Source: Bacteroidia bacterium (lineage in GTDB: Bacteria > Bacteroidota > Bacteroidia > NS11-12g > UBA9320). Taken from it: 15,075 nucleotides of DNA. Under the pieces are notes generated by a model, which had not been told where the DNA came from, searched no databases, and worked only from the letters and a program-made list of their open reading frames with translations. The stretch lies in contig JABDQY010000001.1 in the NCBI GenBank assembly GCA_013042025.1, positions 1 through 15,075 of the forward strand, in the 5' to 3' direction. The translations under genes were made by a program, and so were the position numbers. Every line of letters starts with the position of its first letter. The stretch's first letter is position 1. Shown one piece after another: positions 1 through 7,199 of the stretch.

Positions 1-8
1 TAGCTTTG
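1..8 (+). promoter_or_regulatory. Possible -7 promoter element of the TatD-family gene
   Basis: TAGCTTTG fits the Bacteroidota -7 consensus TAnnTTTG exactly and lies 10 bases before the ATG at 19, which would give a very short leader. The matching -33 element would be outside the window, so only half of the promoter can be judged. Confidence 0.4.
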
Positions 9-18
9 TAGCACTTTT

Positions 19-783
19 ATGATTATTGACACACATTTGCATTTATATGCTGAAGAGTTTAAGGATGATATTGATGAAACCATTAAAAGAGCGAAAGCTG
101 TTGGAGTGTCAAAAGTTCTTCTGCCCAATATCGATACAGCTAGCATTGAATCTTTGAACAATCTGGTTAAGAAAGATTCTGATTTTTTCTATAGAATGAT
201 GGGGCTTCATCCTTGTTCTGTAAAGGAAGATTACATGAATGAATTGGAAAGGATTCAATTGGAATTAGATTCTAAGAGCTGCGTTGCTGTTGGAGAAATA
301 GGAATTGATTTGTATTGGGATAAAAGCACAAAGGAAATTCAGGAAAAAGCATTTATAACGCAGTGCAATTGGGCCATAGAACGAAACTTGCCTGTTGTAA
401 TTCATTCACGTGAGTCAATAGATCTTATCATAGATATTATAAAAGAACACTTTGCTGGAAGGTTAAAAGGTGTATTCCATTGTTTTACCGGCAGCTTAGA
501 ACAAGCCCAAGAAATTGAAAGTTTAGGCCTTTTTATGGGAATAGGGGGGGTAGTTACGTTCAAGAATTCAAATTTGCGTGAAGTATTGCCTCAAGTTTCT
601 CTTGAAAAGATAATTGTTGAAACAGACTCCCCGTATTTGGCTCCTGTACCATATCGAGGCAAGCGTAATGAGTCATCTTACGTGGTTGAAGTTGTAAAAG
701 AACTGGCGAAGACTTATAACGTTTCAGAAAGTGATATATCTAAGATAACAACTGAGAACGCATTGTCTTTATTCAATTTATAA
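19..783 (+). CDS. tatD: TatD-family metal-dependent hydrolase (putative DNase)
   Basis: This is a 254-residue protein, the usual length for the TatD family of TIM-barrel metal hydrolases, which are cytoplasmic and have 3'-5' exonuclease or deoxyribonuclease activity in characterised members. Visible metal-site residues are the HxH pair His6/His8 in the N-terminal motif, Glu93 in GEIGID, His129 in VIHSR, His154 in FHCFTG and Asp203 in ETDSPYL. The pattern is complete, so the enzyme should be active. The ATG at 19 gives the canonical 'MIIDTHxH' beginning, so the start is firm. A run of seven G (544-550) lies in the codons for Gly176-Gly177. The symbol is a family name; which TatD/YcfH/YjjV-type paralogue it is cannot be told from sequence alone. 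Confidence 0.93.
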   Translation: MIIDTHLHLYAEEFKDDIDETIKRAKAVGVSKVLLPNIDTASIESLNNLVKKDSDFFYRMMGLHPCSVKEDYMNELERIQLELDSKSCVAVGEIGIDLYWDKSTKEIQEKAFITQCNWAIERNLPVVIHSRESIDLIIDIIKEHFAGRLKGVFHCFTGSLEQAQEIESLGLFMGIGGVVTFKNSNLREVLPQVSLEKIIVETDSPYLAPVPYRGKRNESSYVVEVVKELAKTYNVSESDISKITTENALSLFNL

Positions 784-792
784 TTTACTTTG
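763..792 (+). promoter_or_regulatory. Possible promoter of tRNA-Ser
   Basis: TTG at 763-765 is followed after 19 bases by TTACTTTG at 785-792, close to the Bacteroidota pair TTTG / TAnnTTTG with the usual spacing. The -7 box differs from consensus at its second base. The -33 part lies inside the 3' end of the TatD-family gene. The tRNA begins 12 bases after the -7 box. Confidence 0.4.
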
Positions 793-803
793 CAAGGTAA
801 TCA

Positions 804-891
804 GGAGAGATGCTGGAGTGGCCGAACAGGCACGCTTGGAAAGCGTGAGTGCCCCAAAAGGGTACCGGGGGTTCGAATCCCTCTCTCTCCG
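804..891 (+). tRNA. tRNA-Ser (anticodon GGA)
   Basis: This is an 88-base class II tRNA. The acceptor stem pairs GGAGAGA (804-810) with TCTCTCC (884-890), with discriminator G891. The anticodon stem is CACGC/GCGTG around loop TTGGAAA (836-842), with anticodon GGA at 838-840 reading UCC and UCU serine codons. A long variable arm (GTGCCC...GGGTAC) marks it as a serine-type tRNA. The T arm is GGGGG-TTCGAAT-CCCTC (867-883). The 3' CCA is not encoded. A coding sequence starts 15 bases after its 3' end. Confidence 0.97.
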
Positions 892-906
892 CTTAATATT
901 AGTTAA

Positions 907-1677
907 ATGAACGCTAGAGCTTATCTTGTTTTATTTTTATTCGTAGTGTGGTCTGTTGGATCTGGCTGGTATTATGTATGTAACATAAAGGAGGTGTGTT
1001 CAAATGATTCAAAAGGAAAGCAGTCTGAAGTACCTCTAGCTTTTGCGTTAAATAATTTTGAACCTGTTGCCGCATCCAGTTTTGATAATCTCAAAGCAGA
1101 TTTGTTAAGTACACTGGATAGTTCAAATGTGCTAAAAATAGTGGGCCTCTATAGCCCAAGTGAACAGAACGCTTCTGGGTTTGATAACCTTGGTATTGCT
1201 AGAGCAATAAACGTACGCAATTTATTTCCGGAGATTGATGATTCTCGATTTGTTTTTGAGGGAAGAGAACAAGGTATGGATACCAGCCATAAGCTTATGG
1301 ATGCTGTTGAATTTGAAGTCCTTATTAAAAATGCTTTTGTTCAGGAAACAAATTTTGGTGCTGTCATTTATTTTGTTTCTAGTTCTAATAATGGTGAAAT
1401 CAATTCCGCCGTATTAAGCTATTTAGATAAGGTTGTTCAAGAAAATAAAGGGCAAATAATTGACGTAGTTGGACATTCTGATAATGCAGGAAGCGAAGCA
1501 GAAAACTTTACTCTAGCATTAGGATCTGCTAATACAATTAAAGACATATTAGTGAGTAAAGGAATGGATGCTTTTAATGTTAATGCTACATCCAAAGGTG
1601 AAACAGAACCAATAGCAGACAATAACACGGAAGAAGGGAGAGCTCAAAATAGAAGAGTAGAAATATTAATAAATTAA
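907..1677 (+). CDS. OmpA-family envelope protein, apparently with two OmpA-like domains
   Basis: This is a 256-residue protein with an N-terminal membrane segment or signal anchor (about residues 4-24), followed by Cys25 and Cys31. The C-terminal domain (about 150-256) is an OmpA/MotB-type peptidoglycan-binding fold: a GHSDNAGS motif at 189-196 in place of the usual GHTDxxG, and the terminal EGRAQNRRVEI signature at 243-253. Residues about 68-122 look like a second, degenerate copy: 'IVGLYSPSEQN' matches the GHTD strand region and 'NLGIARAINVRNLF' matches the helix that usually reads LSxxRAxxV. The role is probably to tether the envelope to peptidoglycan; this is inferred from the family. The gene is six bases upstream of the next gene and probably cotranscribed with it. 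Its ATG is 15 bases after tRNA-Ser, so transcription may run in from the tRNA promoter. Confidence 0.85.
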   Translation: MNARAYLVLFLFVVWSVGSGWYYVCNIKEVCSNDSKGKQSEVPLAFALNNFEPVAASSFDNLKADLLSTLDSSNVLKIVGLYSPSEQNASGFDNLGIARAINVRNLFPEIDDSRFVFEGREQGMDTSHKLMDAVEFEVLIKNAFVQETNFGAVIYFVSSSNNGEINSAVLSYLDKVVQENKGQIIDVVGHSDNAGSEAENFTLALGSANTIKDILVSKGMDAFNVNATSKGETEPIADNNTEEGRAQNRRVEILIN

Positions 1678-1683
1678 GTAACT

Positions 1684-2325
1684 ATGAATACAGAACAGTT
1701 TTTTGAAGGTCCTGGGTCATCAAGTATGGCAACTTATGTATGGGAAATAGCGTTTATATTAATTGGGGCATTTGTTTTAGGGTATTTGCTGCGATTAATG
1801 TTAAACAGTAAGCTGAAAGCTAAAGTGTCTGAGTTAGAACATGACAATGCTTTTTTAAAATCGAAATCTGATCCACAACCTAAAGATACTTCTCTGTTAG
1901 AGAATACTATAATAGAGCAAAAGGCGGAAATTAGAAGGCTTAATGATAAACTTTCGAGTTGTTATGCAGAAAAGTTGAAAGTAGAAGAAAAGCTAAGCAA
2001 GCAAGCGGATGTTACTCCAATTGCAGCATCCAGTCCAAGTCCGAAATCTCCGGATAAACCCATTTCAACTAAAGATGATTTAAAGAAGATTGAAGGGATA
2101 GGTCCTAAAATAGAACAAATCCTTAACGCAGAAGGAATTCAAACATTTAAAGATTTAGCGGATGTGGATGTTGCTAAAATAAAAGAAGTACTGATTGCTC
2201 AGGGACCAACGTATGCCGTTCATAATCCTTCAACATGGGCAGAACAGGCAGTATTGGCTAATAATAATGAATGGGATAAGCTCGATCTCTTGCAGAAAGA
2301 ATTAAAAGGAGGACAAAGAAAATAA
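1684..2325 (+). CDS. Membrane-anchored coiled-coil protein with C-terminal helix-hairpin-helix-like domain
   Basis: This is a 213-residue protein. Residues about 18-40 form one transmembrane helix, and about 42-110 are charged and heptad-like (coiled coil). A Pro/Ser-rich linker spans about 112-128, and residues about 130-213 form a compact helical domain. That domain begins DDLKKIEGIGPKIEQILN, where IEGIGPKI is the typical hairpin motif of helix-hairpin-helix domains, and it continues through a conserved-looking 'PSTWAEQAVLA' region. HhH domains usually bind DNA or proteins; here the domain would sit on the end of a membrane-attached stalk, probably cytoplasmic, which is an inference. The gene is six bases after the OmpA-like gene and likely cotranscribed. 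Its stop codon directly abuts the stop of the convergent rfaE2 gene with no gap. I know of no assigned function. Confidence 0.8.
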   Translation: MNTEQFFEGPGSSSMATYVWEIAFILIGAFVLGYLLRLMLNSKLKAKVSELEHDNAFLKSKSDPQPKDTSLLENTIIEQKAEIRRLNDKLSSCYAEKLKVEEKLSKQADVTPIAASSPSPKSPDKPISTKDDLKKIEGIGPKIEQILNAEGIQTFKDLADVDVAKIKEVLIAQGPTYAVHNPSTWAEQAVLANNNEWDKLDLLQKELKGGQRK

Positions 2326-2817
2326 CTAACGTCTAATTTTATCAATAATTGAAGTGCTGCTGTGCCCTTCTAAAAATGGAATAATCTCTACGCTACCATC
2401 ATTTGCCAAAACTTCCTTGGATCCAACGATGGTTTCAATGGTATAGTCTCCACCTTTTACCAATACGTCAGGCTTTACAGTTTTAATGAGCTCTAAGGGA
2501 GTTTCTTCATCGAAATACACAACAGCATCTACAAATGCCATTGCTGCCAACTTGTGAGCTCTGGTTACTTCATTTATTACAGGACGATTTGGACCTTTTA
2601 ATTTTGAAACAGAAGCGTCTGTATTTAATCCTATAATTAATCGATCTCCTAAATCAGCGGCCTTGCTTAAGTAATCAATATGGCCTAAGTGCAAGATATC
2701 GAAGCAGCCATTTGTGAAAACAACTTTGTCGTTGAGCTCTTGCCACTTCTTTACTTGTTCAGCTAGTGAGTGAGAACTGCTAAAAAGTTTATCCTGAATT
2801 ATCTTGTTCCAACGCAT
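2326..2817 (-). CDS. rfaE2: D-glycero-beta-D-manno-heptose 1-phosphate adenylyltransferase
   Basis: This 163-residue stand-alone nucleotidyltransferase corresponds to the C-terminal half of bifunctional HldE/RfaE. It should activate D-glycero-beta-D-manno-heptose 1-phosphate with ATP to ADP-heptose for LPS-type core sugars, in the cytoplasm. The cytidylyltransferase-like nucleotide-binding motif TNGCFDILHLGH ends with HLGH at residues 43-46. KGGDY at 121-125 and the C-terminal SSTSII (153-158, the position of the second nucleotide-binding loop) also fit the family. The next internal Met is at residue 93, beyond the catalytic motif, so the ATG at 2817 is required even though it overlaps the upstream membrane-protein gene by 29 bases. 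The heptose kinase partner (HldA/RfaE1 type) is not in the window. Confidence 0.9.
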   Translation of the reverse strand: MRWNKIIQDKLFSSSHSLAEQVKKWQELNDKVVFTNGCFDILHLGHIDYLSKAADLGDRLIIGLNTDASVSKLKGPNRPVINEVTRAHKLAAMAFVDAVVYFDEETPLELIKTVKPDVLVKGGDYTIETIVGSKEVLANDGSVEIIPFLEGHSSTSIIDKIRR

Positions 2818-3802
2818 TGTTCTTTTTTATTTTTTGACTCTTAACAACAAAGTAGATGATAGAAAAAACGCCTACTCCAATGATAACAATAAATTGAATA
2901 GCATGCGTTATAAGGGCGTAAGAACTTCCAACTAACGAGCCAATACCGTAAAGCGTTAATGCAGCAGGTACCAATACTTCAAAAGTTCCTACTCCTCCAG
3001 GAACAGGTACAATCATTGCAGCTGTTCCAAATAGTAAAACGGTCAATGCAGCTGAGGCTCCTAAATGAGATGTTCCGTCTAAGGCATAAAGAACAAAAAA
3101 GGGCATGAAGAAATACATGACCCAAATGAACAGACTATAAAAAACAAAAAGTCCCTTCTTTTCTAAATTAAAAATTGTTCTAACTCCATCAAGCAGTCCT
3201 TCTATAAAATCCTTAAACTTTTTTATAATTGGCAAAGCGTAGAACCAATACCTGTTTCGGTAAACAATGTATAGCAGAATCAAAGCTAACATCCCTAGAA
3301 CACCGTAGAATATAGCAACAGAACTACTTGTGTTTTCAAACATGGAAGAAGCAAATTCATAAATAATGTCAAACTGAATAAAGAAAATGCTAATTGCTAT
3401 CAATAGGGTTATTAGTAAATCAACAACACGCTCAATCAATACCGTTCCTACTAGCTTGTTAAACGGAATGTCATCCAGTTTTGCTAATACCGCTGGTCTA
3501 GTAATTTCACCAACTCGGGGCAAAGCAATATTTACAAGATAACCCAATATTACAGCATGGAAACTATTAGCGGTCTTAGCTTTATAGCCCATTGGTTTGA
3601 TTAATAATTTCCATCTTAAAGCTCGGGCTAAGTGGCTAAGAATTCCACATAACATTGAAAGCAAAATCCATCGTACATCCGCATTCTCAATTTCTGAAAT
3701 TAATTGAGATGTATCTTCTTTGCTCAATGCCCAATAAAACATTGCTGCTCCAATGCATAGAAAGATAACAGTATTGATGGTGGTTTTTACTTTCTTAGTC
3801 AA
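2789..3802 (-). CDS. Flippase-like integral membrane protein (UPF0104 / LPG synthase TM family)
   Basis: This is a 337-residue, strongly hydrophobic protein with about eight transmembrane segments. Family signatures are visible: PRVGEITRPAVL at 95-106 and PVPGGVGTFE at 266-275. These resemble the membrane domain of lysylphosphatidylglycerol synthase and the UPF0104/'flippase-like' proteins. The soluble aminoacyl-transferase domain of true MprF enzymes is absent, so lysyl-PG synthesis is not supported; a lipid or lipid-linked substrate translocation role is the usual family inference. Its start overlaps the end of panD by 8 bases and its end overlaps rfaE2 by 29 bases, which suggests translational coupling. 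The basic, polar C-terminal tail (about 321-337) is coded in the overlap with rfaE2. Confidence 0.85.
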   Translation of the reverse strand: MTKKVKTTINTVIFLCIGAAMFYWALSKEDTSQLISEIENADVRWILLSMLCGILSHLARALRWKLLIKPMGYKAKTANSFHAVILGYLVNIALPRVGEITRPAVLAKLDDIPFNKLVGTVLIERVVDLLITLLIAISIFFIQFDIIYEFASSMFENTSSSVAIFYGVLGMLALILLYIVYRNRYWFYALPIIKKFKDFIEGLLDGVRTIFNLEKKGLFVFYSLFIWVMYFFMPFFVLYALDGTSHLGASAALTVLLFGTAAMIVPVPGGVGTFEVLVPAALTLYGIGSLVGSSYALITHAIQFIVIIGVGVFSIIYFVVKSQKIKKNNALEQDNSG

Positions 3803-4148
3803 GAATGGCTTTGTTATTTTTATCTGGGAAAACTAAATATGGGACAAACGACTTTGCCTCTTCAAATTCCATTAGGGCAAAAGAGATAATGATTACGATA
3901 TCTCCATTCTTTGCTTTTCGAGCTGCAGCTCCATTTAAACATATCATACCACTGCCTCGTTCGCCAGCTATTGCATATGTCTCTAGTCGTTCACCATTGT
4001 TATTATTTACAATTAGAACTTTTTCTCCTTCAATCATATTGGCGGCATCCAATAAATTCTCATCTATGGTAATACTTCCAACGTAATCCAATTCTGTTTG
4101 AGTGATTTTAGCTCTATGAATTTTTGATTTTAATACTTGAATTAACAT
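3795..4148 (-). CDS. panD: Aspartate 1-decarboxylase (pyruvoyl-dependent)
   Basis: This 117-residue enzyme converts L-aspartate to beta-alanine for pantothenate and coenzyme A synthesis. The self-cleavage site Gly24-Ser25 is present in YVGSITID; Ser25 becomes the pyruvoyl group of the alpha chain. Other active-site residues sit at the positions known in the E. coli enzyme: Lys9, Arg54, Thr57 and Tyr58 in NGERLETY. NGAAARKAKNGD is the family-typical C-terminal half. The protein is full length. It is the first gene of an overlapping operon with a flippase-like protein and rfaE2. panC, a frequent neighbour, is absent; upstream lies a divergent ExbD-like gene. Confidence 0.96.
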   Translation of the reverse strand: MLIQVLKSKIHRAKITQTELDYVGSITIDENLLDAANMIEGEKVLIVNNNNGERLETYAIAGERGSGMICLNGAAARKAKNGDIVIIISFALMEFEEAKSFVPYLVFPDKNNKAILD

Positions 4149-4164
4149 TTCTTAAATGATGCGA

Positions 4165-4172
4165 CAAAAGTA
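4165..4172 (-). promoter_or_regulatory. panD: Possible -7 promoter element of the panD operon
   Basis: On the minus strand this reads TACTTTTG, an exact fit to TAnnTTTG, 16 bases upstream of the panD ATG. A CAA (minus-strand TTG) at 4185-4187 is too close (12 bases) to be a normal -33 box, so only the -7 box is supported. Confidence 0.45.
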
Positions 4173-4263
4173 AGTTATAATGAACAATACATCGCTCATC
4201 AATTGTAAGGGTGGTTTCATTAATTATGTGTACGAAATGTCAATGAAACTAAGTCTTTATATT

Positions 4264-4758
4264 ATGCGAAAATTGATAAAGAATGCCCCAAACGTAAACG
4301 GAGGCACGATGGCGGATGTTGCATTTCTACTTCTAATATTTTTTTTAGTTTCTTCTACCATTCATAATGATTATGGGATTTCATCCACAATATCCAAGGC
4401 CTTTGCCGTGCCAGATAGTGTAACTATTGTACAGACCAATCTTCTTTTAAACAGATATGGTGAACTAATGCTCGAAAATAACGAAGTAGATTTTGAAGAT
4501 CTAAGTGAAGAGATTGCTTCAAACTTCGATAAAAGGAAGGCGATCAAAAATGTCTTAGTTCTAAAAACCGAAAGAGAAGTAGAATATTCTTTTTTTATAC
4601 AAGCTTTAAGTGAAAGCAAGAAAGCATTCAAGCTATTTTACAATGAAATCGCAATGGAAAACTTTGATTCAAAATTCAATCAATTGAGCGATAGCTCAAA
4701 AAGGATAATTCAAAGTTATCACCCAGTTGTTTTAGCTGAAGATGTGGTTAAACTCTAG
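4264..4758 (+). CDS. Orphan ExbD/TolR-family protein
   Basis: Read from the ATG at 4264 this is a 164-residue protein. It aligns end to end at its N-terminus with the first ExbD at 12083: both show a short basic tail, then VN(A/G)G(S/T)MAD(I/V)AFLLL(I/V)FFLV. The single transmembrane helix (about 17-36) retains the essential Asp18. The periplasmic part, about 130 residues, is divergent. ExbD/TolR proteins couple proton flow through ExbB/TolQ to outer-membrane work, but no ExbB is next to it; the nearest exbB is at 10821. An in-frame ATG at 4180 would add 28 residues that lack family character and would place the start beside the panD promoter box, so I prefer 4264. The stop codon overlaps the stop of the convergent T9SS gene inside one CTAG. 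Confidence 0.8.
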   Translation: MRKLIKNAPNVNGGTMADVAFLLLIFFLVSSTIHNDYGISSTISKAFAVPDSVTIVQTNLLLNRYGELMLENNEVDFEDLSEEIASNFDKRKAIKNVLVLKTEREVEYSFFIQALSESKKAFKLFYNEIAMENFDSKFNQLSDSSKRIIQSYHPVVLAEDVVKL

Positions 4759-7196
4759 TATTTTATGAATTTAGCACGATATGCAACATCTTCCGCAATT
4801 ACTTCAATAAAGTAAATGCCAGATGAATAAGAGGCAACGTTTAATGTGTTTTGTTCTAACGTTCCATTAGAAACTTCTTCCCCAGAAACTGCTGTAATTC
4901 GATACAATGCATTTTTGATCTTTGGCAATTCAAAGTTCAACAATGTGTGAGTAGGATTTGGGAATAATTTTAATTGTTTCTCCTCAATATGTTTAATTCC
5001 TACAGATTCTTCTTCAACCAAAGCATAAACCCAGTTTGTCTGTTCGGGATTGAAATAGTCAAATGATACATGTGCTTTGTTGCTCAGCATTGTTCCTTCA
5101 GTTAAACCACTTTGTAAACCAATTTCAAAAGTGATATAACCAGAGGCTGCAATCATTTCTGGGTTTTTAGTTGGATTAGGCGGTAAATTAATATTGTTAA
5201 AGGTGTATATGATTATACCAATATCAGTTCCGGGCAAACCAGGATAAACTTGTGTAGAGAAATTGTGGCTAGCACCAATCTCTTTGATGTAGGTCATAGA
5301 GTGATTTAACCCTATGGTGTCAATTACATATACATTCCGAATGGTATCTGTTGTGTAATTGCTAAAACTAATTTGATATTGAATCTTATCCTCTGTTTCT
5401 TGAATGATAGCGGTGTCTCCTCCGATATTTGGGAATACTTGTTTTCTAAACTCAAAATCTTCATCATTCAAAATTTGTTGCAATCCTGAAGTGTTATCTT
5501 CTCCTTCTTCCTCACCTTCTTGAAGAGGGATGCTTGCTTCTAAGTTAACTTCTTTTGTTGCATCATCCGCATCTACTTCAATTTCGCACTGAATCTGCCT
5601 AGATTCTCCAACATAAAGCTCCTTTACTTGCCAAATTATGCTATCGGAAGTTATCTGGCTTGGTGCTGGTTTAGCCTGTATGTTTTTTAGATTACCATCA
5701 AGCTTTAAGACAACTTGGGTCTCCGTAATGTCTTCAGATCCAACATTGGAATACGAAATTTGATATTGATTTACTTTTTTGTTTCGAGCGGTCCATCCTG
5801 TGGCTGATGTTAGTTTAATGCTTAAGTCTGGCTTACCAAATTCAAGAAGCATTGCAAAATGAATTGAATCGTTCACTTCTCCTTTTGATATCACCGCATC
5901 AATTTCACCATCATTACAGTTAGCAGATGCCTTCCAGTATTTATTTGGGATTATTTTAAAGGTGTAATTCCCGTTTTCCAATACGGTAAAAAATTTACCA
6001 TTATCATTTGGTTTAATTATTAAGTTACCAGGACTAACACGAACCATCATGGAGGATAATTGTTCGTCTCTATTGTTGAATATGCAATTCTTATCTTTAT
6101 CAAAAAACACACTTCCTGAAGCGATACCAGCATTCTCAATATATTGAGCTATATGGTTTAAATTAAATATTGAATTATAGGTGAAAGCTCCTGTAGAGAC
6201 TAGAGTGTTTTTGAAGTTTACAAGTTTTGTAATACCTGATAGATTGCCATTTTGGACCGGCACCCATTCCTCGTTCTCAAATTTAATAAGGTGCTGATCG
6301 TCTAATTTATCATTGAGCGTAAAAAGTCCACAAGCATAAAGAGTACCGTCAATAATAACGATATCATATATTTTAGAAACTTCTTGTAACCCTTTACTAA
6401 GGGTATCTATACCTGTACCATCTACTCTATAGAATCCTCGTTGAGACTTACCTAATTCGTTTCCGTAAAAGAAGATGTCGCTTTTATGCACAGCCAGCTT
6501 AGAAGGGATAATGGAATTATTTGTAATTCTAGTCCATTGGTTATTTGTGAAATAGGCTATTTGTTTTGCCACAGATCCATCAACCTTTGTAAATCTACCG
6601 CCGATTACCAGGAAGTCTTCTTGATCGCTATTTATATCATAGATGTTGCCATCTATTCCTTTACCAAAATTAACGGGTAATGCTGCCACTGCATTTCCAG
6701 AAAACGCAACTATGTTATCTCCATTATTGACACTCGAGGTGCTTACGAAAGGTCCATGAAGCAAAAGGGTGTTTCCATAAACAGTCATCCCGTCTATTCG
6801 CGAAAAATCATTTAACTTTCTCCATAGTTGTGGTACAGACTCGTATTTTCTGTTACTCCATCGTATTATGTTTTTGGACGAATCAAGACCATTCGCTTCT
6901 GAAAATTTACCTGCGATGTAAAGTGCTTTATTATAGAATTGCAATGAATATATTAAGCCAGTAGAATCGGTTTCAATGAGAGGTAGCGATTGCCAATAGT
7001 ATCCATTCCAAATATTTATTTTGTAGGTCCGCGTTCCAGCCTTTGAAGCAACAATGTGAGATGTTGCAATCAGTTGGTCTGATGTGGTTATTGCTGTAGG
7101 ACTTGTTTCAATACCATTTTGAAACTGTCTCCAAATTTGTGCCTCTCCGCTGAAAAAGGTTAAAACCAATATGTATAATATTACTACTCTTCTCAT
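4755..7196 (-). CDS. Large secreted protein with T9SS C-terminal sorting domain
   Basis: This is an 813-residue exported protein. A signal peptide spans about 1-19 (hydrophobic core ending at GEA-Q). Residues about 80-355 hold roughly six spaced repeats of the type 'I.....fn..Ly..G.F.......i..f....W', suggesting a beta-propeller. Residues about 358-450 are an SdrD-B/carboxypeptidase-like beta-sandwich with an acidic 'FFDKDKNCIF' start that may bind calcium. Residues about 455-560 and 595-728 look like two Ig-like repeat (DUF11-type) domains, separated by an acidic Glu-rich linker (559-567). The C-terminus (about 741-813) is a type A T9SS sorting domain with LFPNPTHTLLNF and a GIYFIEV strand, so the protein is probably exported across the outer membrane and anchored or released at the surface. 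It is the last gene of the sigma factor operon, starting three bases after the preceding gene. The binding partner is unknown. Confidence 0.88.
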   Translation of the reverse strand: MRRVVILYILVLTFFSGEAQIWRQFQNGIETSPTAITTSDQLIATSHIVASKAGTRTYKINIWNGYYWQSLPLIETDSTGLIYSLQFYNKALYIAGKFSEANGLDSSKNIIRWSNRKYESVPQLWRKLNDFSRIDGMTVYGNTLLLHGPFVSTSSVNNGDNIVAFSGNAVAALPVNFGKGIDGNIYDINSDQEDFLVIGGRFTKVDGSVAKQIAYFTNNQWTRITNNSIIPSKLAVHKSDIFFYGNELGKSQRGFYRVDGTGIDTLSKGLQEVSKIYDIVIIDGTLYACGLFTLNDKLDDQHLIKFENEEWVPVQNGNLSGITKLVNFKNTLVSTGAFTYNSIFNLNHIAQYIENAGIASGSVFFDKDKNCIFNNRDEQLSSMMVRVSPGNLIIKPNDNGKFFTVLENGNYTFKIIPNKYWKASANCNDGEIDAVISKGEVNDSIHFAMLLEFGKPDLSIKLTSATGWTARNKKVNQYQISYSNVGSEDITETQVVLKLDGNLKNIQAKPAPSQITSDSIIWQVKELYVGESRQIQCEIEVDADDATKEVNLEASIPLQEGEEEGEDNTSGLQQILNDEDFEFRKQVFPNIGGDTAIIQETEDKIQYQISFSNYTTDTIRNVYVIDTIGLNHSMTYIKEIGASHNFSTQVYPGLPGTDIGIIIYTFNNINLPPNPTKNPEMIAASGYITFEIGLQSGLTEGTMLSNKAHVSFDYFNPEQTNWVYALVEEESVGIKHIEEKQLKLFPNPTHTLLNFELPKIKNALYRITAVSGEEVSNGTLEQNTLNVASYSSGIYFIEVIAEDVAYRAKFIKY

Positions 7197-7199
7197 CTT

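Noticed and set aside
2789..3802. Lysylphosphatidylglycerol synthase (MprF) for the flippase-like protein
   Set aside because: The C-terminal aminoacyl-transferase domain is missing; only the membrane domain is similar.
4180..4263. Longer N-terminus for the orphan ExbD
   Set aside because: The 28 added residues have no counterpart in the other two ExbDs, whereas the ATG at 4264 aligns with their starts. The longer start cannot be formally excluded.
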